Assembly (NCBI RefSeq): GCF_051106095.1
Contig: NC_135785.1
Location: 224,187,045 to 224,251,044 of the forward strand
DNA: 64,000 bases
Origin: Pogona vitticeps
Taxonomy: Eukaryota; Chordata; Lepidosauria; Squamata; Agamidae
Direction of reading: 5' to 3'
Made by a program: the position numbers and the translations under genes. Every line of letters starts with the position of its first letter. The stretch's first letter is position 1. This document shows positions 1 through 11,495 of this stretch, piece by piece. The notes beneath the pieces were generated by a model. The model made no database searches, was not told where the DNA came from, and worked only from the letters and a program-made list of their open reading frames with translations.

Positions 1-3000
1 ACAATGTTCCCTGGACACCCTTCAACAGCAACACAGGTCTGGAGGCATATCATATCAGTTCTTTTAATATATCTTATCTACTAGCAATAAGGTTCTGTTA
101 GCACAGCAGACGTCCCACAGAGGGATGTACCAGAAATTAGAAAGGTAAACACAGTATCTGCCAGGGGTGGGTTGGGGCTAGGCCCCTTCCAAAGTTCTTC
201 ATTTCTTCATATCAGAGCTACACAACATGACTGGGCCTCCAGCACACAAAATGTAATTCCATGCTGGCTGTTGCATAATAATATAATGACTGTAGCTAAA
301 TATTTTGTAGGTACTGTATAATCCTGGACACCATAAATTCACCTTTAATAACAGACAGTATTTTATTGAACAATTCTATGTACAGTACAAAAGGTTTAAA
401 ATGAAACACTACTGTTGATTTATTGCAGTTTGATGGCTCAGTTTAAATTTGTACTCATATAAAATGCAAAATAAAATAATTTAACATTCAAGAAGGAAGC
501 ACAAATTTCCTTACTTGCTGAACCTATAATAGCCTTTACAAATTAAACGGAAGTCCCAAAATGCACACACTGCATTTAATCAAGGTGTTATACAGTACAA
601 AATAAATTAAAAAAACACCCCCTTTAATTCCTGCCCCTTTGTATTAAACAAGAAGTACTGCTGAATCTTCTTGCTATACATGATCAAAACTATACAATTT
701 CTAGTGAATATGGCTAAACCAAAGTACCAGTGACCTTTCCCACAAGTAACCAATTCAAAGTTGTTCTACAAAACAGATATCAATGAGAGGTTACCCACAG
801 AGTAATACTTGATTTTTTACAAGACCTTTACTGGGAATCAAATGTATGTAGTAACAGAAGCTTGCAAACATTTTTTTTTAAAAAAAATCTGTCAAATCCA
901 GCAGAGACTATGATTCAGAAATACTGTCAGAATTTGGAGTAATGTAAGATGCATTTTAGGCACTAAGTGTTATCCTGGGGGAGAAGGGTCAGATAACTAG
1001 GTGATAAACAGTCAGGTTCAAGAGATGCATGAAATAGTGCACATTTTCTGTATTGTGCCACATTTTGACATTGGACATTTAGAAAACATTAAATCATGTA
1101 GTGTACTACTTGCCTAGCCACTCAGGCTGAGTATAAACAGTTCATATTACTACTTCTTTCCAGGCTGGTAAAACATGGTGTAACATTATGACATTTCTGC
1201 TATCTTCTGGGCTTTAATCCTTCCAGACCACAGGAAAACACCTGTCACAGAACGTTTCCAGATACGGAAACTAAACAGTGCAGTGACAGTTCCTTTCTTG
1301 AATACTCTCTCTCTGGACAAAGATGAGTGGGGTGTCAGTACATGAGCTATGCAAGAAACAGAACACTGCAGGGAGGAGGCAGATAATGAACATCATCATG
1401 TAAGAACATGATGGAATGTTAAATCTTCCAGTTACCCTAGCTCAGACTTAACATTTTGACTGAACCCATGCATAATATACAGTATAGTTCTAAGCACAGA
1501 AACTATTAAAAAGTGAATGCTTGGTTGTGTGTTTGCAGTATGTCAATGAAATACCAGTCATCACCTGGCAAGCCTTGGAGCAAACAAATTTAATCCTAGG
1601 ACGTCCAAACTGGACCATCAATAGGGGGAGCAGCCTTTGTAGTCCCAAAGCCAGTTTAATGTAAGCAGAAACGTGCTTCTTGGATAAATACTTATGTGAC
1701 CAATGCATAACTTAACTAGGGACAAATAGGTGATTAACTAGTCACAAATATGACCTTCCTCATCTCTGAGGAGATATAGCAGCCTATCTTAGCAGCTAGC
1801 AAAATTGCAAGATACCTACAAGTAGGCAGGGGCCAAGTCTACAGATTTTCCTCTAGAACAGAATTTATGTGTAACAGAGTTGGGGTGGCCATACTGATTG
1901 ACTTCCTATTCCATGCAGTTTCTCCTGCAAGAACAAGTTTAATTTTTAAAATAATAAGTGTTTCAAAATAAACAGTTGCATACCCATTTTAAGATTTCTG
2001 TACAATATTGTGTACCAGTAAAACTGCCCTGTACTTTGTAATGCAAGAATATGTTTATAGTATCCTAGTAGCCTTTGGTATAATATAGCCTAAGCATTTT
2101 CTGTGATGGTATAACACATCGTTTACATCACAATTCTATACAAATTAGTAATTTAAAGATTTTTAAAAATCTTTTAGAAAAAGCCAAATAAATCAAATAC
2201 AAAACCGACATACAACTATACTGTATGGAAGGGTAACTTCCACATTTTCATTTTTATATTTTACCTACTGCTGTTTTATGACTGATCTTACATATTATGG
2301 GAAGTAATTCATGAGACTGAACTCATTTCTCAGGAAGGACTTGTAAGTCTAAATTTCTGATGCCCAACAAATGGTTATGCATAGGAATCAAAACTGCCTA
2401 CAATTTCAGACTCATAAGGTGGCAGAGATTATACTGTTCCACGTTCTTACTTTGAAAATTAAAAGCCAGCTTAAAGTAGACAAAAATTATCACTGCTACA
2501 CCATCAATACATACTCAGTACCCAACCAAGCACTGTAGGACCCATTTCTATTTTAAAGCATCTGAGTTACATGCAATGAAAAGTCCACAGGCTGACGACC
2601 AAATTTGTTTAAGCAGAGTTGCATATGCATAATGGAGCATTTCTTTATGTTTTTTCCCTGCAACACCCCATGACCCCTCCCCAAATCTGCTCTGAAGTCT
2701 CAGAATCTGTAGCAGTTAAGAAGTGTAAGGGAATTAGGTACCTGGCTGCAAGTCAGATTCCCCACTGTACTTCCTGGGGCATATGCCAACCTGTGTAGCT
2801 TTTGGCAAGCAACACAGCCCTACAGCACCCCTAGAAGAAGATCATGGTAAACTACGTCTGCATAGGCTGCATCTCAAAAACCCTGAAAAAGTCCCCATAA
2901 GTCAGAATCAACAACAGCATGTGATTACTATTATTATTAGTGGGAATCCTTTTTAATTACAGATACAGTTGCAGCGGGAAAAGATTCTACTTGACTACTA

Positions 3001-4043
3001 CCCACATTATCAAAAAATCTCAGGGTCACAAGCTGAATTCAAACATTTTACATAGGGAAACACATGAAGAAAGGCATGTGCTAGCCTCACCTTCCCACCC
3101 CTGCTTTCATCATTTTGCTCATATGCAAAGCAATGGGTTTGAAGAGGAGTTTCCTTTACACAAGAAGGCTTTCCACACAAACCAGAACCCTTGTTTTCCA
3201 GAGCTTCAGCTGGGGAGGACAGCCTCCACATTTATCAAAGCTCTCCTCTTCAGACGTGTTGCTTTACACAAAAACAAAACAAGATTAGTGCATTCCCCTT
3301 TTCACATGTGTTCATTTACCTCTTCTGTAACTCCTGGATAGGGCTCTACACACATTTGATTCCATTAAAGTAGACTTATACATTTTCAAATACAGCACTA
3401 ATTACTCTTATCATGGTATGAAATTAAATTTTTTTTTTCAATGAATGCTCTTCATTTGTTGGAAATTAATTCAACAATGAAACATGAGGGAACAAACAGG
3501 TAAATTACCTAGGAATGCCTGATTATGAGTACTACATAAAATCAGTAATAATTTAATTCTGACCAAAATTGAATTGAATTTAATAAACATGACCACATTA
3601 CATTTTAAAGCACTGCCTCTTATTTAGCAGAACTTTTACCTTTAGGACACCTATACTTAGACAAAGCTCTTCTTTAGTCTGGTAATCGTATCAATTAAAT
3701 CACAGTTAAAAGCTGAGATTTGGGAATGACACCCATTTAATATAAAATACGAAATTTATTATGAACTTTGGCTTATAATACAGGGGTATCAATATACAGA
3801 AACGATTAGATCTCTAATGACACCAGTAGCAAAAAACCAGGAATCATATCTGTGTATATGTTGTCATAAACTCTGTATGGACAGAGAAATTATTAAAATT
3901 TGCATAAAATAAACCTTTCTCTCTCTTTTTTTAATTTGGATTACTTTGGTGCTGAATTTTGACATTTCAGCATAGTGTACTTTTGACCATTACTTCAAAT
4001 GTACAGGCTTATAAACATTCTCTGGCATCCAAGATACTAAATA
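1..4043. other. AT-rich stretch, no gene recognised
   Basis: I see no convincing coding exon in this stretch. Apart from a tRNA-type SINE near 2.7-2.9 kb it looks largely single-copy and AT-rich, with many scattered AATAAA-like hexamers on both strands. It could be 3' UTR or intergenic DNA of a neighbour beyond the left edge. In human, C3orf38 follows ZNF654, but I could not find any of its coding sequence here. Confidence 0.5.
2712..2935 (+). repeat. tRNA-derived SINE, degraded
   Basis: The segment ends with the motif run AAACCCTGAAAAAG, CCCCATAAGTCAGAATCAAC. The same 3' module closes the copies near 52.5 kb and 63.0 kb. The head is decayed, but a tRNA-like stretch (TACCTGGCTGCAAGTCAGAT) is still visible. 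Family identity is inferred from the shared body of the three copies. Confidence 0.6.
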
Positions 4044-6482
4044 TACAGTAGGACCCCATATCCATGGGGGATTAGTTCCAAGCATCCCTCTGTGGATGCT
4101 GAAAACCACAGACAATAGCAAACCTTATACATTAGACGGGCTGAAGCACAGCATAATACAGTCACTCCACCTGCACCCTACAAAAAGAAGAGTAGTTGTA
4201 GTAGGAGACTCCCTACTGCGTGGAATTGAGACCGAAATATGCCAGGAAGATCCATGGACTTGCCACATATGCTGTCTCTTTGGAGGTCAGATAAAAGATG
4301 TGATGAAAGGACTGCCATCACTCATACAATCCACAGATACATATCCCTTTCTTCTTGTCCATGTGGGAAAAAGTGACACAGCCAAGAGGAGCTTTGAAGA
4401 AATCACGTCAGACTTTGAAGCTCTAGGAAGGAAACTAAAGGACTTGGGGCCCAGACAGTTTTTTCATTCATCCTACCAGTACTAGGAAGAATAGAATGGG
4501 AAAGTGAGACACTCCAAGTGATGACTGGCTATGAAGGTGGTGTCAATATGAAGGGTTTGGTTTCTGGGACCACGGGCTAAGCTTCCTGGAAGAAGGACTG
4601 CTAGCAAGAGATGCTTGCATTTTACAAGGACTGGGAAGAATGTGTTTGGTAGCAGCATGAACTTCATCAGGAGGGCTTTAAACAGAATTGTAAGGGAGAC
4701 ACAAGCACAGAGTTAAAGATAGATGAAGCCTTACAATAAGTGGAACAGACAAAATTGTTCAAATGGGGGTCAATAATAACATTAAATGTACAAGGACAAA
4801 CAGGCCACAAATCACACAATCCCCAGTGTCTATATATGAATGTCAGGAGTATGGGGAACAACCAAGATAAACTGGAAATGGTAGTTGAGGGGGGCAAATA
4901 TGACTTGATAGGAATAACTGAAACTTAGTGGGATGACTCCAATGACTAGAATACAGCAATTGAAAGATACAAATTGTTCAAAAAGAACAGAGAGAACAGA
5001 AAAGGAGGTGGAATTGCAGTATATGTAATATATGCATTCCTGCACAGAGATACAGAAGAACATCTGTCCCATTGAGAGTATCTGGATCAAGGTAGTTAGG
5101 ACAACAGCAAAAGGAACATGGTAGTTGGAGTCTACTACCGGACGTCCAAACAAGGAGGAAGCAGATGAAACTTTTGAAAAACAAATGGCAAGGATTTCAA
5201 AGAGACATAGTGTAGCAATGATGGTAGATTTCAATTATCCAGATATCTATTGGGAGGCAAATTCTGCAAAGCATGGTCCTTCAAAGAAATTCCTGGCTTG
5301 TGTGGCTGATAATTTTCTCCTACAAAAAGTGGAGAAAGAAACTAGAGGATTTGCTATCCTTGACTTGATTCTAACCAACAGAGATGACTTGGTGGAGGAA
5401 GTGGCAGTGAGTGGGCGAGAGTGAATTCTTGATTTCAAAGGAAACCAAAGCAGAGTGTAGCCACACACATATGCTGGATTTTTAAAGCCAATTTTAATAA
5501 TCTCAGAACAAGGATGAGTCAGGTCCCATGGCAGGAGATCCTAACAAGAAAATGAGTCCAAGGGCGGGAGTTTCTTTAAAAAGAAAAAGAAAAAAGAAAT
5601 TCTAAAAGCACAACTGCAAACAATTCCAACAAGAAAAAAGGAGGGAGGCAGCAAAAAAAGGCCCGTGTGGCTTCACAAAAAGCTCACAAAGGACATTGGG
5701 GGAGAGAGAGATGTATAGGAAATGGAAAGAAGGCCAGGTCACCAAAGAAGAGTACAGACAACTAGCAAGGAAATGCAGAGAATTAAGAGAGCAAAAGCTG
5801 AGAATGAGCTGAGATTAGCTGGTGAGACTAAAAGCAATAAAAAGCATTCTTTAGGTATGTGTGAAGCAAAAGACAAAGAAAAGAAATAGTGGCGTAACTA
5901 CCGAATGGGCATGGGAAATGATAATAGAAGACAAAGGCAGAAGTGCTCAATTCCTAATTTAGCTCAGTTTTTCCCCATAAGACAGACTATGAACCTCCAG
6001 ACAAATTTGAAGTGCAAGCGGAGGTGACAGGATTGCAGCAGAAGATTGATAAAGAATAGTCAAGGACTACCTTACCACCTTGAACAAGTTGAAATTTCCA
6101 GGGCTGGATGAACTGCAGCCAAGAGTACTGAAGGAATTAGCTCAAGAACTCTTAGAACCGCTGTCCATTATTTTCTTATAATCATGGGAAATGGGTGAGT
6201 TGCCAAATGATTGGAGGAGGGCTAATGTTGTTCCTGCCTTCAAAAAGGGCAAAAAGGAGGAACTTGGGAACTATAAACCAGCCAGCCTAACATCAACTCC
6301 AGGGAAAATTCTGGAATAAATTATAAAATGGCCACTATGCAAGCACCTAGAACACGTATCTGTCAAAAACAAATCCTGCCAGACTATTTTGATCTCATTT
6401 TTTGATCAGGTAACGTCCCTGATAGACAGAGGGAATGCTGTATATCTTGACTTCAGCAAAGTTTTTGACAAAGTGCCCCATG

Positions 6483-6665
6483 ATATGTGTGGATACTTTG
6501 TGCTTTTAGGCAGGGTTCTGGGTTTTAGAATTGTTATGAGTGTGTGTGTGTTTTGGTCTGGTCTCTTGAGTGTTCTTTCTGAATTTTGTTGTATGTGTAT
6601 ACAGTTTATATACGTCCAATGACAATAAATAACAATAACTATTATTGTTGTAGTAGTAGTTATAT
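6483..6665 (+). mobile_element. L2-type LINE 3' end (or SINE sharing it) inserted in CR1
   Basis: The CR1 reverse transcriptase reading is interrupted just after VPHD and resumes as AKLRCGLD. The insert contains GAATTTTGTTGTATGTGTATACAG and CAATGACAATAAATAACAATAA. That matches the L2-like tail at 60.8 kb (minus strand), where ATTTCATTGTATGGGTATAC precedes a short tandem tail. It is a 5'-truncated insertion of about 180 bp. Confidence 0.6.
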
Positions 6666-7445
6666 CCTGATTAGCAAGCTTAGGTGTGGGCTGGATAGAT
6701 CAAATGTCAGACCACAGAATTGTATTCAGAGAGTGATGATTAATGGCTCCTTCTCCAACTGGGAGGAGGTAACAAGTCGGGTACCTGAAGGCTCAGTCCT
6801 TGGTCTGGTGCTCTTCAACATTTTAATTAATAACTTGAATGAAGGAGTGCAGGGAATGCTTGTCAAATTTCTGGATGACACAAAATTGGGTGGAATAGCT
6901 GGAAGTCAGAAACAAAATGTAAAATGCAAGTCACCCTCTATTCAGCCTTGGCTAGGCCTCACCTTGAGTACTGTGTCCAGTTCTGGACACCACACTTCAA
7001 GGAGAATGTTGACAAACTGGAACAAGTTCAGAGAAGGGCAACAAGGATGATCAAGGGGCTGGAAACCAAGCCCTATGAGGAAAGGCCGAAAGAATTGGGC
7101 ATGGTTAGCCATGAGAAAAGATAGAGGAGTGATATAACATTTTTCAAATACTTGAAACACTGTCATACAGAGGAAGGGCAAGATATGTTCACAATCCTCC
7201 CAGAGCGCAGGACATGCAATGGGCTCAAGTTACAGACAGCAAGGTTTTGACTGAATATCAGGTAAAATTTCCTGTTAGAGCAGTAAGACAGTGGAACCAA
7301 CTACCTCGAGAGGTGTTGAGTGCTCCAACATTGGGGGTATTCAAGAGAAACTTAAGACAACCACCTGGCAGATATCCTTTGATTTGTATTTCTGCATCGA
7401 GCAGGGGGTTGGACTCGATGGCCTTATAGGCCCCTTCCAACTTTA

Positions 7446-7869
7446 CAGTGGTGCCTCGCTTAATGACGTTAATTCGTTCCAGGAAAATTGCTACACAGCA
7501 AAAACACTGTAAAGTGAAATTAAAAAGCCCATTGAAACGCATTGAAAACCGTTCAATGCGTTCCAATGGGCTGAAAAACTCACCATCCAGCGGAGATCCT
7601 CCATGGGGCAGCCATTTTCGGTGCCTGTAGAGCGAGGAATCCATCCAAAAACACAGCAGGGAGCCATTTTGAGCACCCGGCGGCCATTTTGAAAACCCGA
7701 CAATCAGCTGTTTTGATCGTCGTAATGCGAAGAATCAGTTCCCGAAGCAGGGAACCGATCTTCGCAAAGTGGAAAAAAACTATTTAAAACATCGTTTTGC
7801 GATCGCAAAAACATTGTTGTGAAGCGGATTCGTCGTTATACGGGGTAATCGTTAAGCGGGGGACAACTG
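7446..7869. mobile_element. pogo-like MITE (CAGTGGTGCCTCGCTTAA family)
   Basis: It is flanked by TA on both sides, begins CAGTGGTGCCTCGCTTAATG and ends GGGGGACAACTG. The interior is GC-rich and holds short inverted repeats built around CATTGAACGG/CCGTTCAATG. It sits in the 3' tail of the CR1 element, so it is younger than that insertion. Sister copies lie at 37531, 38030 and 52725. Confidence 0.8.
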
Positions 7870-8089
7870 TATTCTATACATGGTATGGTAAAAGAAAAAT
7901 ATCTAGAAAAGTATTTTCACTATATATTACCAGAACTGGCCAGTAGAGGGAGCCAGGGACCATCCTAGTGACTAGCTCTGATAAATACCACATGAAAATA
8001 CGTATTTCTGGTTTTTTTCTTTTAATATTTTCAGATCACAGAAAAGTGAAACCACAACCAATCCCACAGATACAGGAATCCTACTGTAA

Positions 8090-10020
8090 CTTTAAAATGG
8101 TTAAAACACTGTTTTATTGTATTATAAACTCATACTTTAACACCTAATATTTTCAACAAAACTGGTGATGAACTTTGTATTTCTTTAGTATTGATGAAAT
8201 TCAAGGCTGCAATCTAATGTTCATTTACTTTGGAATAAAGCCCATTCAACTCAACGGGACTTACCTCTTACTACACATGTATTCAGGATTGTGTTACAAA
8301 TGGCCAAAATGGAACTTACCTACCATTCATCAATCAATTCTGAAAATATATAAATCCATCTTAATAATATATTTATTAAACCTCTTATGATGTGCAAATA
8401 CAGAAAGAGTTCTTAACGTCTCAATCTTTTGTGACAAAAATCTGTGAACTGACTTCTCTACAGAAGACTCACTTGGGCCATTGGGATTTCAGTGCTCTGC
8501 CTTCGGTATACTATGAGGAGGGGATTAAAGCTTCACCTCTCAAGGCACAGTGCAAGTTACTCCTACAGTTTTCTAAAATAATTCCTGCCCTGGAATTAAT
8601 TTCTACCACCGGATTTTTTGAACCAACCAATTTCATAACTATATTCAAAATAAAAAGCAATGGCTGCTTAATGAAAATTCAGTGCTGTTTTTCTGTATTG
8701 ATACAATACAAAGTTTTTTGCCAGGTTCTTTTATCCTTCCTTATAGTCAGCTTTGTATCTTGGGGGCCTTTTTCTCTTTAGAGTAACACTTTTTATAGTA
8801 GAAATCAGCCTTTAAAAGATATCAACCAAATCTACTACTAAATTATTAGAGTGAAATTTTAGACTCCAAATCCAGTTCAGGGGCTTTGCTATCATGTGCA
8901 TTTACCACTGTGACTCAGACTGCATGTTTAGTACCAAATATTGTAATTGTGTAGATCCCATTGCCCCAGCAATTCTTGCGAGACCTTCTCCACAATTCAG
9001 ATATGGGGAGGGAGAAGTTTTGTGTATCTGAATGTAGCTTAATTATGCCTTAACTTCTTTACCAAGACAGACTGTGCAGGTCAACTACCTGTTACATTCA
9101 CTTGTTGCCAAAGTAAAAAATACATCAATGCAAAATTAACTGCTACAAGCAATTAACTTCTAACTGACCACATATTTAGGCCCAGCAATATTTTACAGAA
9201 TGACTCAAACTATCAGATTATAATGTTGTCAGACTTCATTTAAACATGCTCCTGAAGGGGTCATGTATCCCTGGCATTTCTCTGTAGGGCAACAGCTACC
9301 ACTCAGCACAATAGCTATTCAGTGTGTTGCTGCAATATCAGCTTACTTATATTGGGAACCATGTGGGATCTTGTGAGTATTAGATAACTGGTACTTTGGG
9401 AGCTTTAACACAGTTTTTCTGGGTTTGAAATCTGCACAACTTTTGCTGCCACTCAGTTCTGACACAAGTGTGCTTTTATTGTGAAAAAGATCATTATTTT
9501 CTTTAAAAACGTCAGATTTCTTGATAATTAAGGCCAACAAGGGAAAAGCAAATTGATGCAGAACATTGTAGGTTTCCATCACACCACTTCTCAACTGAGA
9601 AGTCTTCTCACACTATTTGATCAGGCACCTGTAAAAACAAATCATGTTGGTTAATATTCTGGATTCCTGTTCTATAATGGAATTTAAATAGTTAATAATT
9701 CTGAAGCAAAGTCTAAAAAATAATTACTAACTACCCATTACTAACTAATTATTAGTTCTTCTCCCATTAGAGGTCAGATATTCCTATTCTGACTTTGGAC
9801 ACAGCAGCTCTAAATGACGCTTGGCATCTAGTTTGTTCTTCTAGCACTTCCTTTACCATTTGTTTTACCCTCAATAATCAACTGCAACAAAATTTCTTAC
9901 CAGAAAATTTAACAGGTCAGATTTCTTTGAGAACAGCCTGTGCAATTTGGTCTCTTATTTCTTCTTTTCCTTATTTAAGCCTGAAATGGACTGAGACCAA
10001 TGTCATCTGAGACCACAATA
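8090..10020. other. intergenic DNA, no gene recognised
   Basis: Open frames of up to 129 codons occur but show no recognisable domain or splice context. A palindromic short repeat lies near 8.2 kb. The rest looks like single-copy AT-rich DNA downstream of ZNF654. Confidence 0.5.
8203..8298. repeat. short palindromic interspersed repeat
   Basis: It opens with GCTGCAATCTAATG and closes with CAGGATTGTG around a central self-complementary core (AAAGCCCATTCAACTCAACG, GGACTTAC). Diverged copies with the same core (GTAAGTCCCATTGA / TCAATGGGACTTAC) occur near 30.1, 33.5, 44.7 and 46.6 kb. Confidence 0.5.
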
Positions 10021-10023
10021 AAC

Positions 10024-10120
10024 AAATATTTATTTATTTTATTTATTTTATTGGACTTATATACCGCCCCATAGCGCTACAAGCACTCTCCGGGCGGTTT
10101 ACAATTTTTAATTATACAGG
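10024..10120 (-). repeat. 3' tail of an AAATAAA-ending retroposon
   Basis: Read on the minus strand it is TTGTAAACCGCCCGGAGAG, then GGGGCGGTATATAAGTCC, then repeated AAATAAA units. This is a 3' module common in squamate genomes. Related copies are at 17.6, 22.2, 22.7, 28.6 and 48.1 kb in both orientations. The source family is not assigned. Confidence 0.6.
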
Positions 10121-10550
10121 CTACACATTGCCCCCCAGCAAAATATGAGAATAATTTAGCCTTTCTCCCAATTCATCTCCTATATAATGCTTTTTCCTTA
10201 AATATTCAAATATAGGTTTACACATTCTTTTTCTTTTTTCCATTAGGTCAATTGCACACCATGTGAAACTAAATGTACTTTGTTATTAATATACTGAGAT
10301 GTGTAAAAACAAGAAAACATGAAAGTAGCCTTACAGATGCTTTGCCTTTGTGGTAAGAGATATTTGTAAAAACAGGCAACTCACCTTCAGGTTTTAATAA
10401 TACCCTTCCAATTTTTAACTATGCAAGGTGACAAAGGAAACAAGGTAATATTGGGAGTATACAGCCCAAGGCTCATTTATAAATGAAACTAACAATTTCA
10501 TAGCAGCTTATAGGCTAAGGAATTTATTATGACATGTGATTGTATGGATC

Positions 10551-10925
10551 TGTAGCATTCACCCTTATTATGTTAAGTAGTTATGAATATTCATGTTGTA
10601 GGCTAATGTTGCTAGAAGGCAGAGCCGCAAGAAATGTAATAAAGAGGCAGAGTCAGGGAGACAGAGGGGATCAGTAAGAGTGAGTCAGAGTCAGAGAGAG
10701 TGGGGAAGGAGATAGAGTGTGGTATTTGGGAGATCTGAGGTGTGATTAGAGTGAAAAGTGAATAAGAACTGTAATAACAAATAGAAGATTGTGATTGATG
10801 ATAATAGAAGTTACCTATGATTATTAATAATAACATCTGTAATCAATAAGTGTTTTATTTAAAAGACAGTGAAGTTTGGACCTGAATCTTCATCCTTCCA
10901 TAACTGAAGTTGAATTAGTGATCAA
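10551..10925 (+). mobile_element. LTR retroelement fossil, partial LTR
   Basis: The segment begins TGTAGCATTCACCC and is followed immediately by CTGGTGGCAGCAGGG, which resembles a primer-binding-site region. Its first about 200 bp reappear inverted at 11020-11220. No internal genes are seen, so this is a broken remnant. The two LTR pieces differ at many positions, which suggests an old insertion. The family is probably Gypsy-like or ERV-like, but this is not settled. Confidence 0.45.
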
Positions 10926-11019
10926 CTGGTGGCAGCAGGGTAAAAAGGAGTAGTAGTTTGCCTTTGTGTGCTCTGTGTCTGGACGGTCAGGCAAGGGGCA
11001 CGAGGACGAACGCCACTAA

Positions 11020-11220
11020 TCACACCTCAGATCTCCCAAATGCCACATTCTTATCTCCTTCTCCACTCTCTCACTCTCTCTGACTCTGACTGACTTACTA
11101 CCCCCTCTGTCTGCCTGACTCCACCTCTTTATTACATTTCTCTCAGCTCTGCCTCCTACCAACATTAGCCTACAACATGAATATTCATAACTACTTAACA
11201 TGGTAAGGGTGAACGTTACA
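11020..11220 (-). mobile_element. LTR retroelement fossil, inverted partial LTR
   Basis: Read on the minus strand it begins TGTAACGTTCACCC and follows the first 200 bp of the plus-strand piece at 10551 closely, including GTAGTTATGAATATTCATG and GGGAGATCTGAGGTGTGATT. The two pieces face each other across about 95 bp. It is a fragment with no coding capacity. Confidence 0.45.
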
Positions 11221-11291
11221 GGGTCCATTTTGCATTTTTATGGGCAACATCCAGGACAGCTTATATTATGCTAAATGTTAGTCTGTTAAAT

Positions 11292-11415
11292 CAGGGGTCC
11301 CCAACCCCTGGTCCGCGGCATAGGCAGGATCTCCTGCCCCCCTGTGAGCACCCCCCACGAGTGTGCCGCACCCCCCCCAACCAGTCCACGGTTCGGAAAA
11401 GGTTGGGGACCACTG
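11292..11415. mobile_element. hAT-like MITE with 8-bp target duplication
   Basis: The element starts CAGGGGTCCCCAACCCC and ends GGTTGGGGACCACTG. It is flanked on both sides by TGTTAAAT, a perfect 8-bp target duplication diagnostic of hAT transposition. It lies about 80 bp beyond the ZNF654 stop codon, so it would be part of the 3' UTR if transcription runs on. A longer relative lies at 16612. Confidence 0.85.
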
Positions 11416-11495
11416 TGTTAAATGATACAAGACTCACTGTTGATGTTACCACAACAGACTGGTAAGTCTGTTCCTCTGCAAACAGTTATGAAGCA

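Larger units (their letters stand above)
4120..7885 (+). mobile_element. CR1 LINE, long but decayed copy
   Basis: Remains of both CR1 reading frames appear in order. About 4180-4480 encodes the ORF1 esterase segment (motif VVVVGDSLLRGIE). About 4800-5430 encodes the endonuclease ([34 protein letters not shown]). About 6120-7120 encodes reverse transcriptase ([43 protein letters not shown]). About 6930-7430 is the C-terminal region ([35 protein letters not shown]). The 3' tail (ATTCTATA) resumes after a MITE at 7446-7869. Numerous stops and frame changes show it is inactive. Confidence 0.9.
4046..8086. mobile_element. Tigger/pogo-like DNA transposon remnant split by later insertions
   Basis: The left end starts TA|CAGTAGGACCCCATATCC and the right end finishes GGAATCCTACTG|TA, so the ends are inverted repeats with the TA target duplication typical of the Tc1/mariner/pogo superfamily. 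The left part (about 4046-4115) reads like Tigger ends, with GGGGGATTAGTTCCAAG. The right part (about 7890-8086) is the other subterminal region. Everything between is younger: a CR1 LINE that itself contains further insertions. No transposase is left, so this was a non-autonomous copy. Confidence 0.7.

Noticed and set aside
8392-8781. 129-codon plus-strand frame downstream of ZNF654
   Set aside because: No recognisable domain, no splice context and no known neighbour gene fits; treated as chance.
1-11495. Expected neighbour C3orf38 to the left of ZNF654
   Set aside because: I looked for its characteristic segments on the minus strand and found none. It may lie beyond the left edge or elsewhere in this genome.
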